Source: DASXMT01 sp963781305 (GTDB lineage Bacteria > Actinomycetota > Acidimicrobiia > Acidimicrobiales > RAAP-2). From it: a stretch of DNA of 64,000 nucleotides. Each line of letters starts with the position of its first letter. The first letter of the stretch is position 1. The notes below the pieces were generated by a model that saw only the letters and a program-made list of their open reading frames with translations, had not been told where the DNA came from and ran no database searches. The DNA lies in contig CAWAFL010000013.1 of NCBI GenBank assembly GCA_963781305.1, positions 372,001-436,000 on the forward strand, written 5' to 3'. Position numbers and translations under genes: made by a program. Positions 18,023-26,111 of this stretch are shown piece after piece.

Positions 18023-18976
18023 ATGCCCGACGATTCAGCGCCACCGCTCCCGGCCCTCGGAATCTGTCTTGAGGAGTACGAGTACCCCTACCCGGTCGGG
18101 TTCTTTTCGCTCAGCAGCGACCTTCAGCCGCTGAACATGGCATACATGGATATCCCGCCGGACAAGGACCCCAACGGAAAGACGGTGGTTCTTTTCCACG
18201 GGAAGGCGTTCGGCTGTTACTACTTCCACAACGTCATCCAAGCGCTGACGGGAAGCGGCTACCGGGTCGTCGCTCCCGACCAGATTGGCTGGGGCAAGTC
18301 GCCCAAGCCCGACATCCACTACAGCTTCCAACTGTTCGCCGCCAACACCGCAGCCTTGCTGGATCACCTCGGAGTGGGGGAGGTCGCCGTACTCGGTCAC
18401 TCGACCGGCGGCATGACCGCAGTCCGCTTCACGCTGATGAACCCCGACCGCGTCACGCACCTCGTCCTCGAGGATCCCCTTGGCCTGGCCGACTACCGGG
18501 TCGGCATCCCCCCGCAGTCAGAGGAAACGCTGTACCAACACGAGTTGAACTGGACCGACCCGGCCGTCATTCGGGCCTATGTCGCCGCATACTTCGTGCA
18601 CCCAGATCCCAAGGTCTACGAACCATTGGCCGATGTCCTGGTGCGTGTCACCCTGAGCCCGGACTACTCCCGGTGGGCTCGTGCCGCAGCACTCGCCTTC
18701 CAAATGATCTATCAGCAGCCGGTCCGCCACGAGTACCACCTGGTCGCGCCTCCGACGCTCCTGATCGTCGGGGCCGACGATCACGTGGTGCCGCTCGGCC
18801 AGTACGCCAAGCCGGAGGATGCTGCCAGACTCGGTGACTTCGTCGCGCTTTCCGCGGCGGCAGCTCAGGACATACCGCGGGCGACGCGGGTGGTGGTGCC
18901 CAACTGTGGGCACATCCCCCATCTCGAGGTGCCCGAGCAGTTCTTAACCGCCTTCCTCCCTTTCCTGGCGAGTTGA
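18023..18976 (+). CDS. alpha/beta hydrolase
   Basis: A 317-residue alpha/beta-hydrolase: oxyanion region VLFHGKAFGCYYF, nucleophile elbow GHSTGG, acid in VGADDHVVP, and catalytic His in NCGHIPHLE. The start at 18023 is preferred because CGGAGG stands 8 bases upstream; an ATG at 17990 lacks such a site. The cap region (LYQHELNWTDPAVIRAYVAAY) is helical. The sequence resembles haloalkane-dehalogenase/epoxide-hydrolase relatives, but no halide-binding pair can be assigned. The gene is oriented away from the cupin. Confidence 0.85.
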   Translation: MPDDSAPPLPALGICLEEYEYPYPVGFFSLSSDLQPLNMAYMDIPPDKDPNGKTVVLFHGKAFGCYYFHNVIQALTGSGYRVVAPDQIGWGKSPKPDIHYSFQLFAANTAALLDHLGVGEVAVLGHSTGGMTAVRFTLMNPDRVTHLVLEDPLGLADYRVGIPPQSEETLYQHELNWTDPAVIRAYVAAYFVHPDPKVYEPLADVLVRVTLSPDYSRWARAAALAFQMIYQQPVRHEYHLVAPPTLLIVGADDHVVPLGQYAKPEDAARLGDFVALSAAAAQDIPRATRVVVPNCGHIPHLEVPEQFLTAFLPFLAS

Positions 18977-19090
18977 CGGGACGCCGTGTGGGAGACCGAG
19001 CACTCAGGGCTCCTGAGCTGCTGACGCACCAACCCTTCTGTTTCCGCCTCTGACCACGCGCCAAACCCGCCCACGAAAGGACGGAGATCT

Positions 19091-19615
19091 GTGTTCACAT
19101 ACCCCGAGGCAACCGCAAGCAGCGAGGGCCCTGCGGAGACCGGTCCGCCTCCGTACTATCACCGGTCGGACTGCAACATCTGCCGACAGCAAGACGGCCT
19201 GAAAACGGGGTCAGAGCTCCTGGACGCCCCCCGCCCACGCGGCTACATCGTCGAGGGTGAGCACTTCCTCGTCGAGCACGCTCCGCTGAAGTCGTCCAGT
19301 GCAGGAACGGTCATCGTCGAAGCCAGGCGGCATCTGTTGGATTTCGGTGAAATGACGTCAACCGAGAGCGCCGAGCTGGGTTCCCTTCTCCACCGGCTCG
19401 TTCCGGCGGTCAAGGCTGCCACTGGAGTCGAACGCATCTATTACCTGGCGTTGATGGAGCGGGCCGCCCACTTCCATCTCTGGCTTGTACCAAAGAGGAA
19501 CGAGGGAGAGCTTCTCGGAGTGGCCTATCTAGCGCAGCAACCCCCTCTGACGGCCACGCTGAGCGCGGCAGAATCGATGTCGCAGAAGATCCGAGCTGAG
19601 TTGGAGCCGTCTTGA
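19091..19615 (+). CDS. HIT-like family protein
   Basis: A 174-residue protein with an N-terminal CNICRQQ Cys pair and a C-terminal AHFHLWLVPK. This resembles the HIT motif HxHxHxx, but the third His is Trp, so nucleotidyl hydrolase activity may be changed. The start is GTG 19091, with GGAG four bases upstream. It follows the hydrolase by 114 bases on the same strand. HIT proteins hydrolyse or transfer nucleoside phosphates; here only a fold-level claim is supported. Confidence 0.75.
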   Translation: MFTYPEATASSEGPAETGPPPYYHRSDCNICRQQDGLKTGSELLDAPRPRGYIVEGEHFLVEHAPLKSSSAGTVIVEARRHLLDFGEMTSTESAELGSLLHRLVPAVKAATGVERIYYLALMERAAHFHLWLVPKRNEGELLGVAYLAQQPPLTATLSAAESMSQKIRAELEPS

Positions 19616-19888
19616 GGACGGCCATGGGGCGAGATATCCGCGCACGCCTGTTCGGATCAGAGACCCACATCGTGTGACTGCGAACTGCCACTTCATTCTT
19701 CCCGCCGTTGCCAAGGTACACCAGGGTGGGGGTCTTGCGGCAAGGACCCCGGCGTGCTGACAATGCACTCACAAGCCGGACCGGAGGCATCCGCGAGACC
19801 GACGGTAGGAATGAGAGAAGCTCGATTGCGACGACGAGTGGACTGATTGCTCACTCGATCAACCACGACGGAAGGAGACACCGCAGCG

Positions 19889-20761
19889 ATGTCAAACCAA
19901 CCATCGAAGCTGACCCCAGCGAATCAAGAACAGGTAGTTCGGGCCGAGCGGTTTCACCGGCTTCATGAGACGCCAACGCCGCTGCGCCTGGTTAACGCCT
20001 GGGATCGCTTCTCAGCCCGCGTGTTTTCACTGGCAGGCGCGCCGGCGATCGGTACGAGCAGTTTTGCTGTCGCGCTCGCCCACGGATACTGGGATGGACA
20101 ACAAATACCCTGGACCGTCGCCCAAGAGGTGGTCGCCGAGATCGTGAATGCTGCGGACGACCTCCCTGTCACGGCGGACATCGAGTCGGGGCGAGGACAT
20201 ACAACTTCCGAGGTGGCAGCCACGGTCGATGACGTCATCTCTGTCGGAGCGGTGGGCGTGAACATCGAAGACAGCCTGCCGGGGTCCCCCGGGGAGTTGT
20301 TCGCCCTGGAGACTCAGTGCGATCGGCTGCGAGCTGCGCGGGCCGCCGCGGAGCGTCGCTCGCTTCCATTGTTCATCAACGCACGATGCGACGCCTACTT
20401 CGGAGCACAGGTCGCGGATGCGGAACGTCCTCGCCAGCTTTTGGACCGAGCCGGTGCTTACGCAGAGTCGGGCGCAAGTGGCGTCTTCGTTCCGGGCCTG
20501 ATTGATCTCGACCTCCTCGCCAGGTTGTCCGAATCCGTCGACGTGCCAGTGAGCGTCATGATGTTGCCCGGGCTGCCTAGCATCGAGGCCCTCGCCACTG
20601 TTGGGGTCCGCCGCATCAGCCAGGGCGGCGCGAGTTTCGTCCTGGCGGCAAGCTTTCTCGAGCGCACGACCAAGGCCTTCCTGGAGGGTCCACTCGAGAC
20701 CGTTGGCGGCGACGTCGAGCCGGCTGGCCATCTGATCCCCGACCTGGTCACGCGTCCATAG
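19889..20761 (+). CDS. isocitrate lyase / PEP mutase family protein
   Basis: A 290-residue (beta/alpha)8 enzyme. Characteristic pieces are RLVNAWDRFSARVF, the metal-binding DIESGRG, VGVNIEDS, and FINARCDAYF where family members usually read NARTDA. The short length and absence of the KKCGH loop exclude isocitrate lyase proper and suggest an oxaloacetate decarboxylase/carboxyvinyl-carboxyphosphonate-mutase type C-C or C-P enzyme. The start at 19889 follows GAAGGAGA with a 12-base spacing. The substrate is unknown. Confidence 0.85.
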   Translation: MSNQPSKLTPANQEQVVRAERFHRLHETPTPLRLVNAWDRFSARVFSLAGAPAIGTSSFAVALAHGYWDGQQIPWTVAQEVVAEIVNAADDLPVTADIESGRGHTTSEVAATVDDVISVGAVGVNIEDSLPGSPGELFALETQCDRLRAARAAAERRSLPLFINARCDAYFGAQVADAERPRQLLDRAGAYAESGASGVFVPGLIDLDLLARLSESVDVPVSVMMLPGLPSIEALATVGVRRISQGGASFVLAASFLERTTKAFLEGPLETVGGDVEPAGHLIPDLVTRP

Positions 20762-20893
20762 ACGCGACCACGGCGATTGGTCTAACCCACGGATCCTGAA
20801 CCAGGTTTTGTCCGCGGTCAGGTGGCCTCGAGCGCGCGCAAACGTGCGCCGGATACAGGGAGTCGTTGACAACATGCGGCCCGGTGAACCCCT

Positions 20894-21445
20894 TCAGAAC
20901 CACTCCAGAGCTTTGGCGGTGAAACCCTTGATCTCCTCGAGTGTGGCGTCTCGCCCTTGCCCTGAGCGCCAAGAATCCTTATCTCGAACGCAGACGGTCA
21001 GCTCGGGCGCCTCGACCCATAGGCACCGAATCGCGGTCACGGTTCCAGGTTGTTGCCAGCTCGCGTGTAGCTCGTGGGCGAGCTGGCGGTATTGGTTCCC
21101 TTCAGCGAAGGTGGTCGCCGTCGAGGACAACCTCACCGCGCTCGACCGCCGCTCGCCCTCAGCGCCCGGCGAGTAGCGAAAACGCACGTACTCGTCGCCC
21201 GTGGGATCCTCTTCGAACCGAGAGTTGGTCAACTCACCGGCAATGACCGTCGAGGTGAAGTCATACGGGTGGTCATGGACGGGTAGTTCCCCGACGCAGC
21301 AGCTCGGGTCCCAGACATGAAGCCGGTACTCCCGCCGGTCGTCAAGGCACAGGCCCATGAGCCCGATGTCCTGCATCTTCCAGGGGAAGTCCTCCGCATG
21401 TTGGAGCATCGTGCGAACCAGGGCCTTGCTCAGCGTGTCGCTCAT
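20894..21445 (-). CDS. cupin-fold protein of the cysteine-dioxygenase type
   Basis: A 183-residue protein with a cupin metal motif HDHPYDFTSTVIAGEL and a second-motif region SSTATTFAEGNQYRQLAHELH. The layout resembles cysteine-dioxygenase-like cupins of unknown substrate. The start at 21445 has AGAGGA five bases upstream; the ATG six codons earlier lacks it. It faces the divergent lipoprotein gene. Confidence 0.7.
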   Translation of the reverse strand: MSDTLSKALVRTMLQHAEDFPWKMQDIGLMGLCLDDRREYRLHVWDPSCCVGELPVHDHPYDFTSTVIAGELTNSRFEEDPTGDEYVRFRYSPGAEGERRSSAVRLSSTATTFAEGNQYRQLAHELHASWQQPGTVTAIRCLWVEAPELTVCVRDKDSWRSGQGRDATLEEIKGFTAKALEWF

Positions 21446-21660
21446 CGTGTCCTCTCGTGCCACGGCCGGGATACCGTGCCAGCATCCAAATCACATCACT
21501 GTCATTCGCACGGGTCAAGGGGATGAATTGGGCAGTTCCCACAAACGCGTTTTGCGGCCTATCCACACGCCGGCTGTGCCGGTAACCGAACAGAGCAGGT
21601 GATCCGATGGTTACTCGGGGTCGCGCCCCCGGGGAGATGAGCGGGTGATGGACTTGGTGG

Positions 21661-23145
21661 GTGGCAGTCCCTCGGCACCGACAGCGTTCCTGGAACCGCG
21701 CTCTCCGTCGCTCCCAGCAATCGGCCCACGTTGCACCGAGGAACAGAGTCAAGATCGCTGCCCTCGCTGCCACGATGGCCCTTATCGCCGCAGCTTGCAC
21801 CGGTCTGCAAAACCCATCGGGCAGTGGTCCGAGCACCGTCGCCAGACCCCTCACAGCTCTGAGCCCGACGGCCAGCTCGACTACCAGCACCGTCGCTGGG
21901 GTCGCAGCCACCACGACCGTCCGTTTGACCGTCGCGGCAGGAGCGCGTGCGGCGCCGTTCTCGACGCACCGGACCTTGACCGTCCCCGCGGGCTGGAAGG
22001 CCAGGGTCTGGGCTCGGGTGCCCGATGCTCGTATGGAGGCGTGGAGCCCCGAGGGCGATCTGTTGGTAAGCGAGCCCGACGAGGGCAAGATCATCGGGCT
22101 CGTTCCCGGAGCCAACCCCCAGACTGCCCCGACGAAACGGATCGTGCTGTCGGGGCTGACCCAACCGCAGGGATTGGCGTTCGCCCGGCTGGATGGCCGT
22201 TGGGTCCTCTACGTCGGCGAGTCCGACCAGATCGATCGTTACCCGTGGAAGGGCAGCACAGTTTCGGGGGCCCGGACCGTGATTGCCGGGAACCTGCCCG
22301 ACCTCGACCCAACTGGCGACGACGTCCACCGCCAGAAGGACGTCGCGGTCGCCCCGAATGGCACCGTTTACTTCAACGTGAGCAGTTCGTCCAACGCGAA
22401 TCCCGACGACCGGACCATGACGCCGCCCCGCGCGGTCATCATGGCCGTCAACCCGAACGGCGGCGACCGTCACGTGGTCGAGACCGGGGTCCGAAACGGC
22501 GAGGGGCTCGCTGTCGCCCCCAACGGCACGGTGTGGACCGCGGTCAACAACCGCGACAACATCACGTACCCCTTCTCCGGTGCCTACGGCGGGGTCGCCG
22601 ACGCCCTCGGCCATGTGATCCAGGCCTATGTCAACAACCATCCAGCCGACGAGGTCGTCCCTGTCAGCCAGGGACGTGACCTGGGATGGCCCTATTGCAA
22701 CCCTGATCCCGACCTCAACACCGCGGCCGGGTCCGACGCCGACGTCCCCTTCGTCGCCGACGCCCTGACCAACCCGGGCGGAACTGCCTTTGACTGCGCC
22801 AGCTTGTCTCCGATCGAGGTGGGCCTGGCCGCCCACAGCGCGCCGCTCGGCCTGGCCTTTCTGGAGGGCAGCAGGCTCCCAGCCCCGTGGTCGGGCGGGG
22901 CGGTGGTCGCAGTCCACGGCTCGTGGGATCGCCAACCGCCCCAACCGCCCGCCGTGTTGTGGATGCCGTGGGATACCGTTGCCGGGACGCTCCGACCGGC
23001 GATGACACTGGTAGCCGGCTTCCAAGGCGCGAACGGCAGTCGATGGGGTCGTCCTGTCGACGCAGTTCCCGGTCCCGACGGCGCCCTTTACGTCAGCGAC
23101 GACACAGCCGGGGCCATCTACCGGCTCGCGCCTCCGACGAATTGA
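21661..23145 (+). CDS. lipoprotein with PQQ-type sugar dehydrogenase (sorbosone dehydrogenase-like) beta-propeller
   Basis: A 494-residue protein. A basic N-terminus leads to a hydrophobic stretch and lipobox ALIAAAC (Cys46), so it is likely exported and lipid-anchored. The rest is a six-bladed propeller of the glucose/sorbosone dehydrogenase type: EPDEGKIIGLVPGANPQTAP, RQKDVAVAPNGTVYFNV, the metal/PQQ-site-like RNGEGLAVAPNGTVWTAVNN, LGWPYCNPDPDL, GAVVAVHGSWDR, and a last blade DGALYVSDDTAGAIYRL. The start is GTG 21661, and the true start may be slightly downstream. Cofactor use is not proven. Confidence 0.85.
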   Translation: MAVPRHRQRSWNRALRRSQQSAHVAPRNRVKIAALAATMALIAAACTGLQNPSGSGPSTVARPLTALSPTASSTTSTVAGVAATTTVRLTVAAGARAAPFSTHRTLTVPAGWKARVWARVPDARMEAWSPEGDLLVSEPDEGKIIGLVPGANPQTAPTKRIVLSGLTQPQGLAFARLDGRWVLYVGESDQIDRYPWKGSTVSGARTVIAGNLPDLDPTGDDVHRQKDVAVAPNGTVYFNVSSSSNANPDDRTMTPPRAVIMAVNPNGGDRHVVETGVRNGEGLAVAPNGTVWTAVNNRDNITYPFSGAYGGVADALGHVIQAYVNNHPADEVVPVSQGRDLGWPYCNPDPDLNTAAGSDADVPFVADALTNPGGTAFDCASLSPIEVGLAAHSAPLGLAFLEGSRLPAPWSGGAVVAVHGSWDRQPPQPPAVLWMPWDTVAGTLRPAMTLVAGFQGANGSRWGRPVDAVPGPDGALYVSDDTAGAIYRLAPPTN

Positions 23146-23348
23146 GCGCAGCGCTGCTGGCAAACGAGGGACGAGACGCCCGGGGCCGACCTCTGCTTGG
23201 TCGAGGCGGCGCACGCCATCTCGTTCGCAGCCCGGTCGTCGGACCGAGATGACCCTCAGGTGATCCGTATGTCTTGAGCCGTTTTGATAGCTGTGCTGGC
23301 TCTGCTGGTCATAGGCTTGCTGATGGACAACTCGGATGAGCATCGGCA

Positions 23349-24242
23349 TTGTCCAGCGCCGAGGGTGTGGTGTTGCGTGGGTGGCTCTACCGTCCGAGAT
23401 CAGGACCGATACCTGCCCCAGTGGTGGTCATGGCACATGGCTACAACTGCTTGAAGGAGTTCTACTTGGACAAGTACGCGGCGTCGATCGCCACAGCGGG
23501 ACATGTCGTCGTTGCGTACGATCACCGGAACTTCGGCGATAGCGATGGCGAACCTCGTCAGGAACTGGACCCCTGGGTGCAGGTACGGGATTACCGCCAT
23601 GCGGTCACCTTTGCGCAAAGTCTCGACGGGGTCGATGCTGATCGCGTCTGCGTGTGGGGAAGCAGCTACGCAGGCGGCCATGTGCTGGTCGTGGGGGCTA
23701 TAGATCGGCGCGTCAAGTGCGTGGTAGCCCAAGTTCCGACTATTAGCGGCTGGGAATCGACCCTCCGCCGCACTCCGCCGCCCGCCATGGTTGATCAGCG
23801 CCGGATGTTCGACGCGGATCGGCTTGACCGATTTCGTGGTGGCGCACCAAAGATGGTGCCGATGGTGGTTGAGCCCTCAGGAGGTGGATTGGCCTCTCAC
23901 GCCAGCTCTGACGCATGGGCGTTCTTCACTGGACAGCTATCGCCTCCTGAAGACCAATGGCGCTTTTCGAAATGGTGTAACGAGATAACTCTTCGATCCT
24001 TGGAGCTCTATTCGGAGTACGAACCTGGCTCCTTCGTAGAACGAATCGGACCGACGCCGCTGTTGATGGTGGTCGGGGACTCGGATGTGGTATGCCCCAC
24101 AGATCTTGCGCTCGATGCATTCAACCGCGCCCGAGAACCAAAAAGGCTGGAGCTCTTTCCCGTGGGACATTTCTCCGCTTATACCGATCAGTTCGAGCGT
24201 GCTGCGAACGCGGCCACACGGTGGTTCGCCGAATATCTGTGA
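23349..24242 (+). CDS. alpha/beta hydrolase (dienelactone-hydrolase/CocE-like), uncertain start
   Basis: A 297-residue hydrolase: VVVMAHGYNCLKEFYLDKYA, nucleophile WGSSYAGGH, acid in VVGDSDVVCP, and His in PVGHFSAY. Close family members act on esters or thioesters; the target is unknown. The only in-frame start is TTG 23349, just after an in-frame TGA, while an ATG at 23336 in another frame would join well after a one-base change. So either a rare TTG start or a small sequence error. Confidence 0.8.
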   Translation: MSSAEGVVLRGWLYRPRSGPIPAPVVVMAHGYNCLKEFYLDKYAASIATAGHVVVAYDHRNFGDSDGEPRQELDPWVQVRDYRHAVTFAQSLDGVDADRVCVWGSSYAGGHVLVVGAIDRRVKCVVAQVPTISGWESTLRRTPPPAMVDQRRMFDADRLDRFRGGAPKMVPMVVEPSGGGLASHASSDAWAFFTGQLSPPEDQWRFSKWCNEITLRSLELYSEYEPGSFVERIGPTPLLMVVGDSDVVCPTDLALDAFNRAREPKRLELFPVGHFSAYTDQFERAANAATRWFAEYL

Positions 24243-24400
24243 CGTGGGCCCGGACCTCAGAGACGAAACCCAGGTGTTCGAGCCTGAGGTCGCGGGCGGC
24301 TTTGCTTGGTAAAATCCTCGGTTGGTCGCCATGACCTCGTCTCCTCACTCGCGATATACCGAAGTCTGAACCTGACCGGCGACGTCGGTATCGGAGATCT

Positions 24401-24907
24401 ATGCAGACGCCAGGACCCAATTGGGCTGAACAGGTAACGGCCATTGCTACCGCAGTGGGTGCGCTCGGTCTCCTTGGAGCCATCGGTGCGGCAGTGGTTG
24501 CCGGTCGACAAGTGAGAGAGGCCAGGAAGTCCCGCGAATCCCAAATGGCAAGTGACTTCTTGCGTCGATGGGACGAAGACTCTTTAGTGGAGACGAGACA
24601 GCTCGTTGGCCAATTCGCCACACCGGAAGCCCTGAGCTTGGCGTTTCAGGGATACATCGCTGCGAATTCACACGAGGCCTACATCCTCTACCGAGAGCTT
24701 GACTACTTTGAACAGTTGGCGGCTCTCGAACAGCTTGGGCACTTCGACCTCGACTTGATCAAACTCCTCAGCGGCGAGTTGCTGGTCGATCGTTGGGACT
24801 TATGGCAACCTTCAATCGAAGCAATGGGAGCCAATCGGTATCCGCTGTTCAAGAGCCTCGCCAAAAAAGTGGAGCGGGAGATCCGTCCACCTACCAGCCA
24901 GGAATGA
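24401..24907 (+). CDS. DUF4760-like membrane-anchored hypothetical protein
   Basis: A 168-residue protein with one N-terminal membrane helix (~15-35, AVGALGLLGAIGAAVVAGRQ) and a cytoplasmic helical tail (RRWDEDSLVETRQLV; ELDYFEQLAALEQLGHFDLD). The arrangement matches the widespread family of small DUF4760 proteins. No function is known and no partner is close by. Confidence 0.75.
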   Translation: MQTPGPNWAEQVTAIATAVGALGLLGAIGAAVVAGRQVREARKSRESQMASDFLRRWDEDSLVETRQLVGQFATPEALSLAFQGYIAANSHEAYILYRELDYFEQLAALEQLGHFDLDLIKLLSGELLVDRWDLWQPSIEAMGANRYPLFKSLAKKVEREIRPPTSQE

Positions 24908-24980
24908 CCTCACAAGGCCGGATCGTCGGCCGGTGCGAATCGGTCCACCGGCTCATCACAATCCCTAGGATCGCAACCGC

Positions 24981-25487
24981 TCAGCCGGCTGCTGACTTGG
25001 TTGGTACCTGGGCTCGCAGGGCCTCAGTCTGGTTGTCGAGGACGGCCTCCAGGCCAGTGAGGAAGCTGGTGATGGCTTCTAGTTGTTGGTCGTCGTAGCG
25101 CCCGGCGAGGTCGGCCATTGCCGTGCCGAGGGGAGCGAAGAGGGCGGCGATCTCGTCTTGTCGGCGGGGGAGGGGGAGTAGTTCCCACCGGCGCCTGTCC
25201 TCGGGATCACGGACCCGCTCGACGAAGCCGGCGGCCTCGAGCCGGTCGGCCACCCCGGTGATCGCCCCGCCCGTCAATCCGATCAGGTCGGCCAGGTTCT
25301 TCGCCGTGAGCGGTACGTCAGCGGCCCGAAGCAGGTCGAGGCACTTCAAGTCGGTGACCGACAGTCCGAGCCGCGCCGCGAGGTTGTGGTGGAACAGCAC
25401 GGTCTTCGTGGCGAGGTCCCGACCCAGCGTCTCGGAGATGTGGGTGATGCGGCTCTGTCGGACCTCCGCTGAGTTCGGGGTTGACAT
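24981..25487 (-). CDS. MarR-family transcriptional regulator
   Basis: A 168-residue MarR protein: LSVTDLKCLDLLRAAD, recognition helix LADLIGLTGGAITGVADRLE, and wing VRDPEDRRRWELLPL. The start at 25487 has a GAGGTG site; the ATG five codons earlier overlaps the leader. A perfect palindrome lies 14 bases upstream. A short divergent gene begins 87 bases beyond it, a likely shared target. Confidence 0.9.
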   Translation of the reverse strand: MSTPNSAEVRQSRITHISETLGRDLATKTVLFHHNLAARLGLSVTDLKCLDLLRAADVPLTAKNLADLIGLTGGAITGVADRLEAAGFVERVRDPEDRRRWELLPLPRRQDEIAALFAPLGTAMADLAGRYDDQQLEAITSFLTGLEAVLDNQTEALRAQVPTKSAAG

Positions 25488-25500
25488 GGGCACCTCAATC

Positions 25501-25515
25501 ATTTAGCTTCTAAAT
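25501..25515. promoter_or_regulatory. MarR operator
   Basis: Perfect inverted repeat ATTTAG-CTT-CTAAAT, AT-rich in a GC-rich background, between the MarR gene and the divergent 68-codon gene. Confidence 0.65.
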
Positions 25516-25588
25516 TACCGACTTGTTTGATGGTTATCCTAGCGAGTTGGACACAGAAGCTCAATCACCGAGGAACGGGAGGATCAAC

Positions 25589-25795
25589 ATGTCGACCAAA
25601 AGGAGGACCGGGCAAACCGCCTGGGCAGCGCGGACCGCCACGTACCGTCCGGACCTCACCAACCGGATCGTTGACGACTCCAAGGCACGCATGGATGGGT
25701 GGACCGCACGTGGGCGCATCCCCGCGCCGACGCGGATCATGGCCCGCCTCGCCGGCCGACCCCTTCGCCTACCTGTCGGCGAGGCGCGACGATGA
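25589..25795 (+). CDS. small basic hypothetical protein
   Basis: A 68-residue, arginine-rich product starting at ATG 25589 with GGGAGG seven bases upstream. There is no known domain and no membrane segment. It lies divergently from the MarR gene with the operator between them, which is the main reason to believe it. It ends close to a stretch without genes, so it could also be the remnant of a longer gene. Confidence 0.45.
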   Translation: MSTKRRTGQTAWAARTATYRPDLTNRIVDDSKARMDGWTARGRIPAPTRIMARLAGRPLRLPVGEARR

Positions 25796-26111
25796 GCGCA
25801 GTCAGCATGCTCTGGCGTGCCGGTGTCTTCCTCGATATCCGGCCAGGAAAGCATCAGTGTCCCCTTGTCGGGAGAGCCGCCGGGTAGGCCAGGCCAGAAC
25901 TGCTTCATACACGCTGACCACGTGGCCGAAGGCTGCAGTACCGGCATCGACCCCGTAGCATTGGGCCGTGCGCCTGAGCCCAGACAGTCGAACTGGTTTC
26001 GGGCGACCGGGTCGGCGCCGGAGGAGTCACGTTCCTCCTTCCGCCCATGGTTGGGCCTGGAATGCGCCGGAATCAGGCGCTGCGCCAGCAACGCCGTCTG
26101 ACTAGGCGCCC
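25796..26111. other. intergenic stretch before the second LAL regulator
   Basis: No credible complete gene. The minus strand contains a fragment reading DKGTLMLSWPDIEEDTG that looks a little like a VOC-family strand, but no start, stop or surrounding domain supports it. Confidence 0.4.

Noticed and set aside
21559..23349. 596-codon minus-strand frame opposite the sugar-dehydrogenase-like lipoprotein gene
   Set aside because: The plus strand has a full propeller protein with signal peptide; the minus frame has no domain.
25561..26091. 176-codon minus-strand frame between the MarR target and LAL 2
   Set aside because: Only a short VOC-like stretch; no supporting start or domain, and it covers the divergent small gene.
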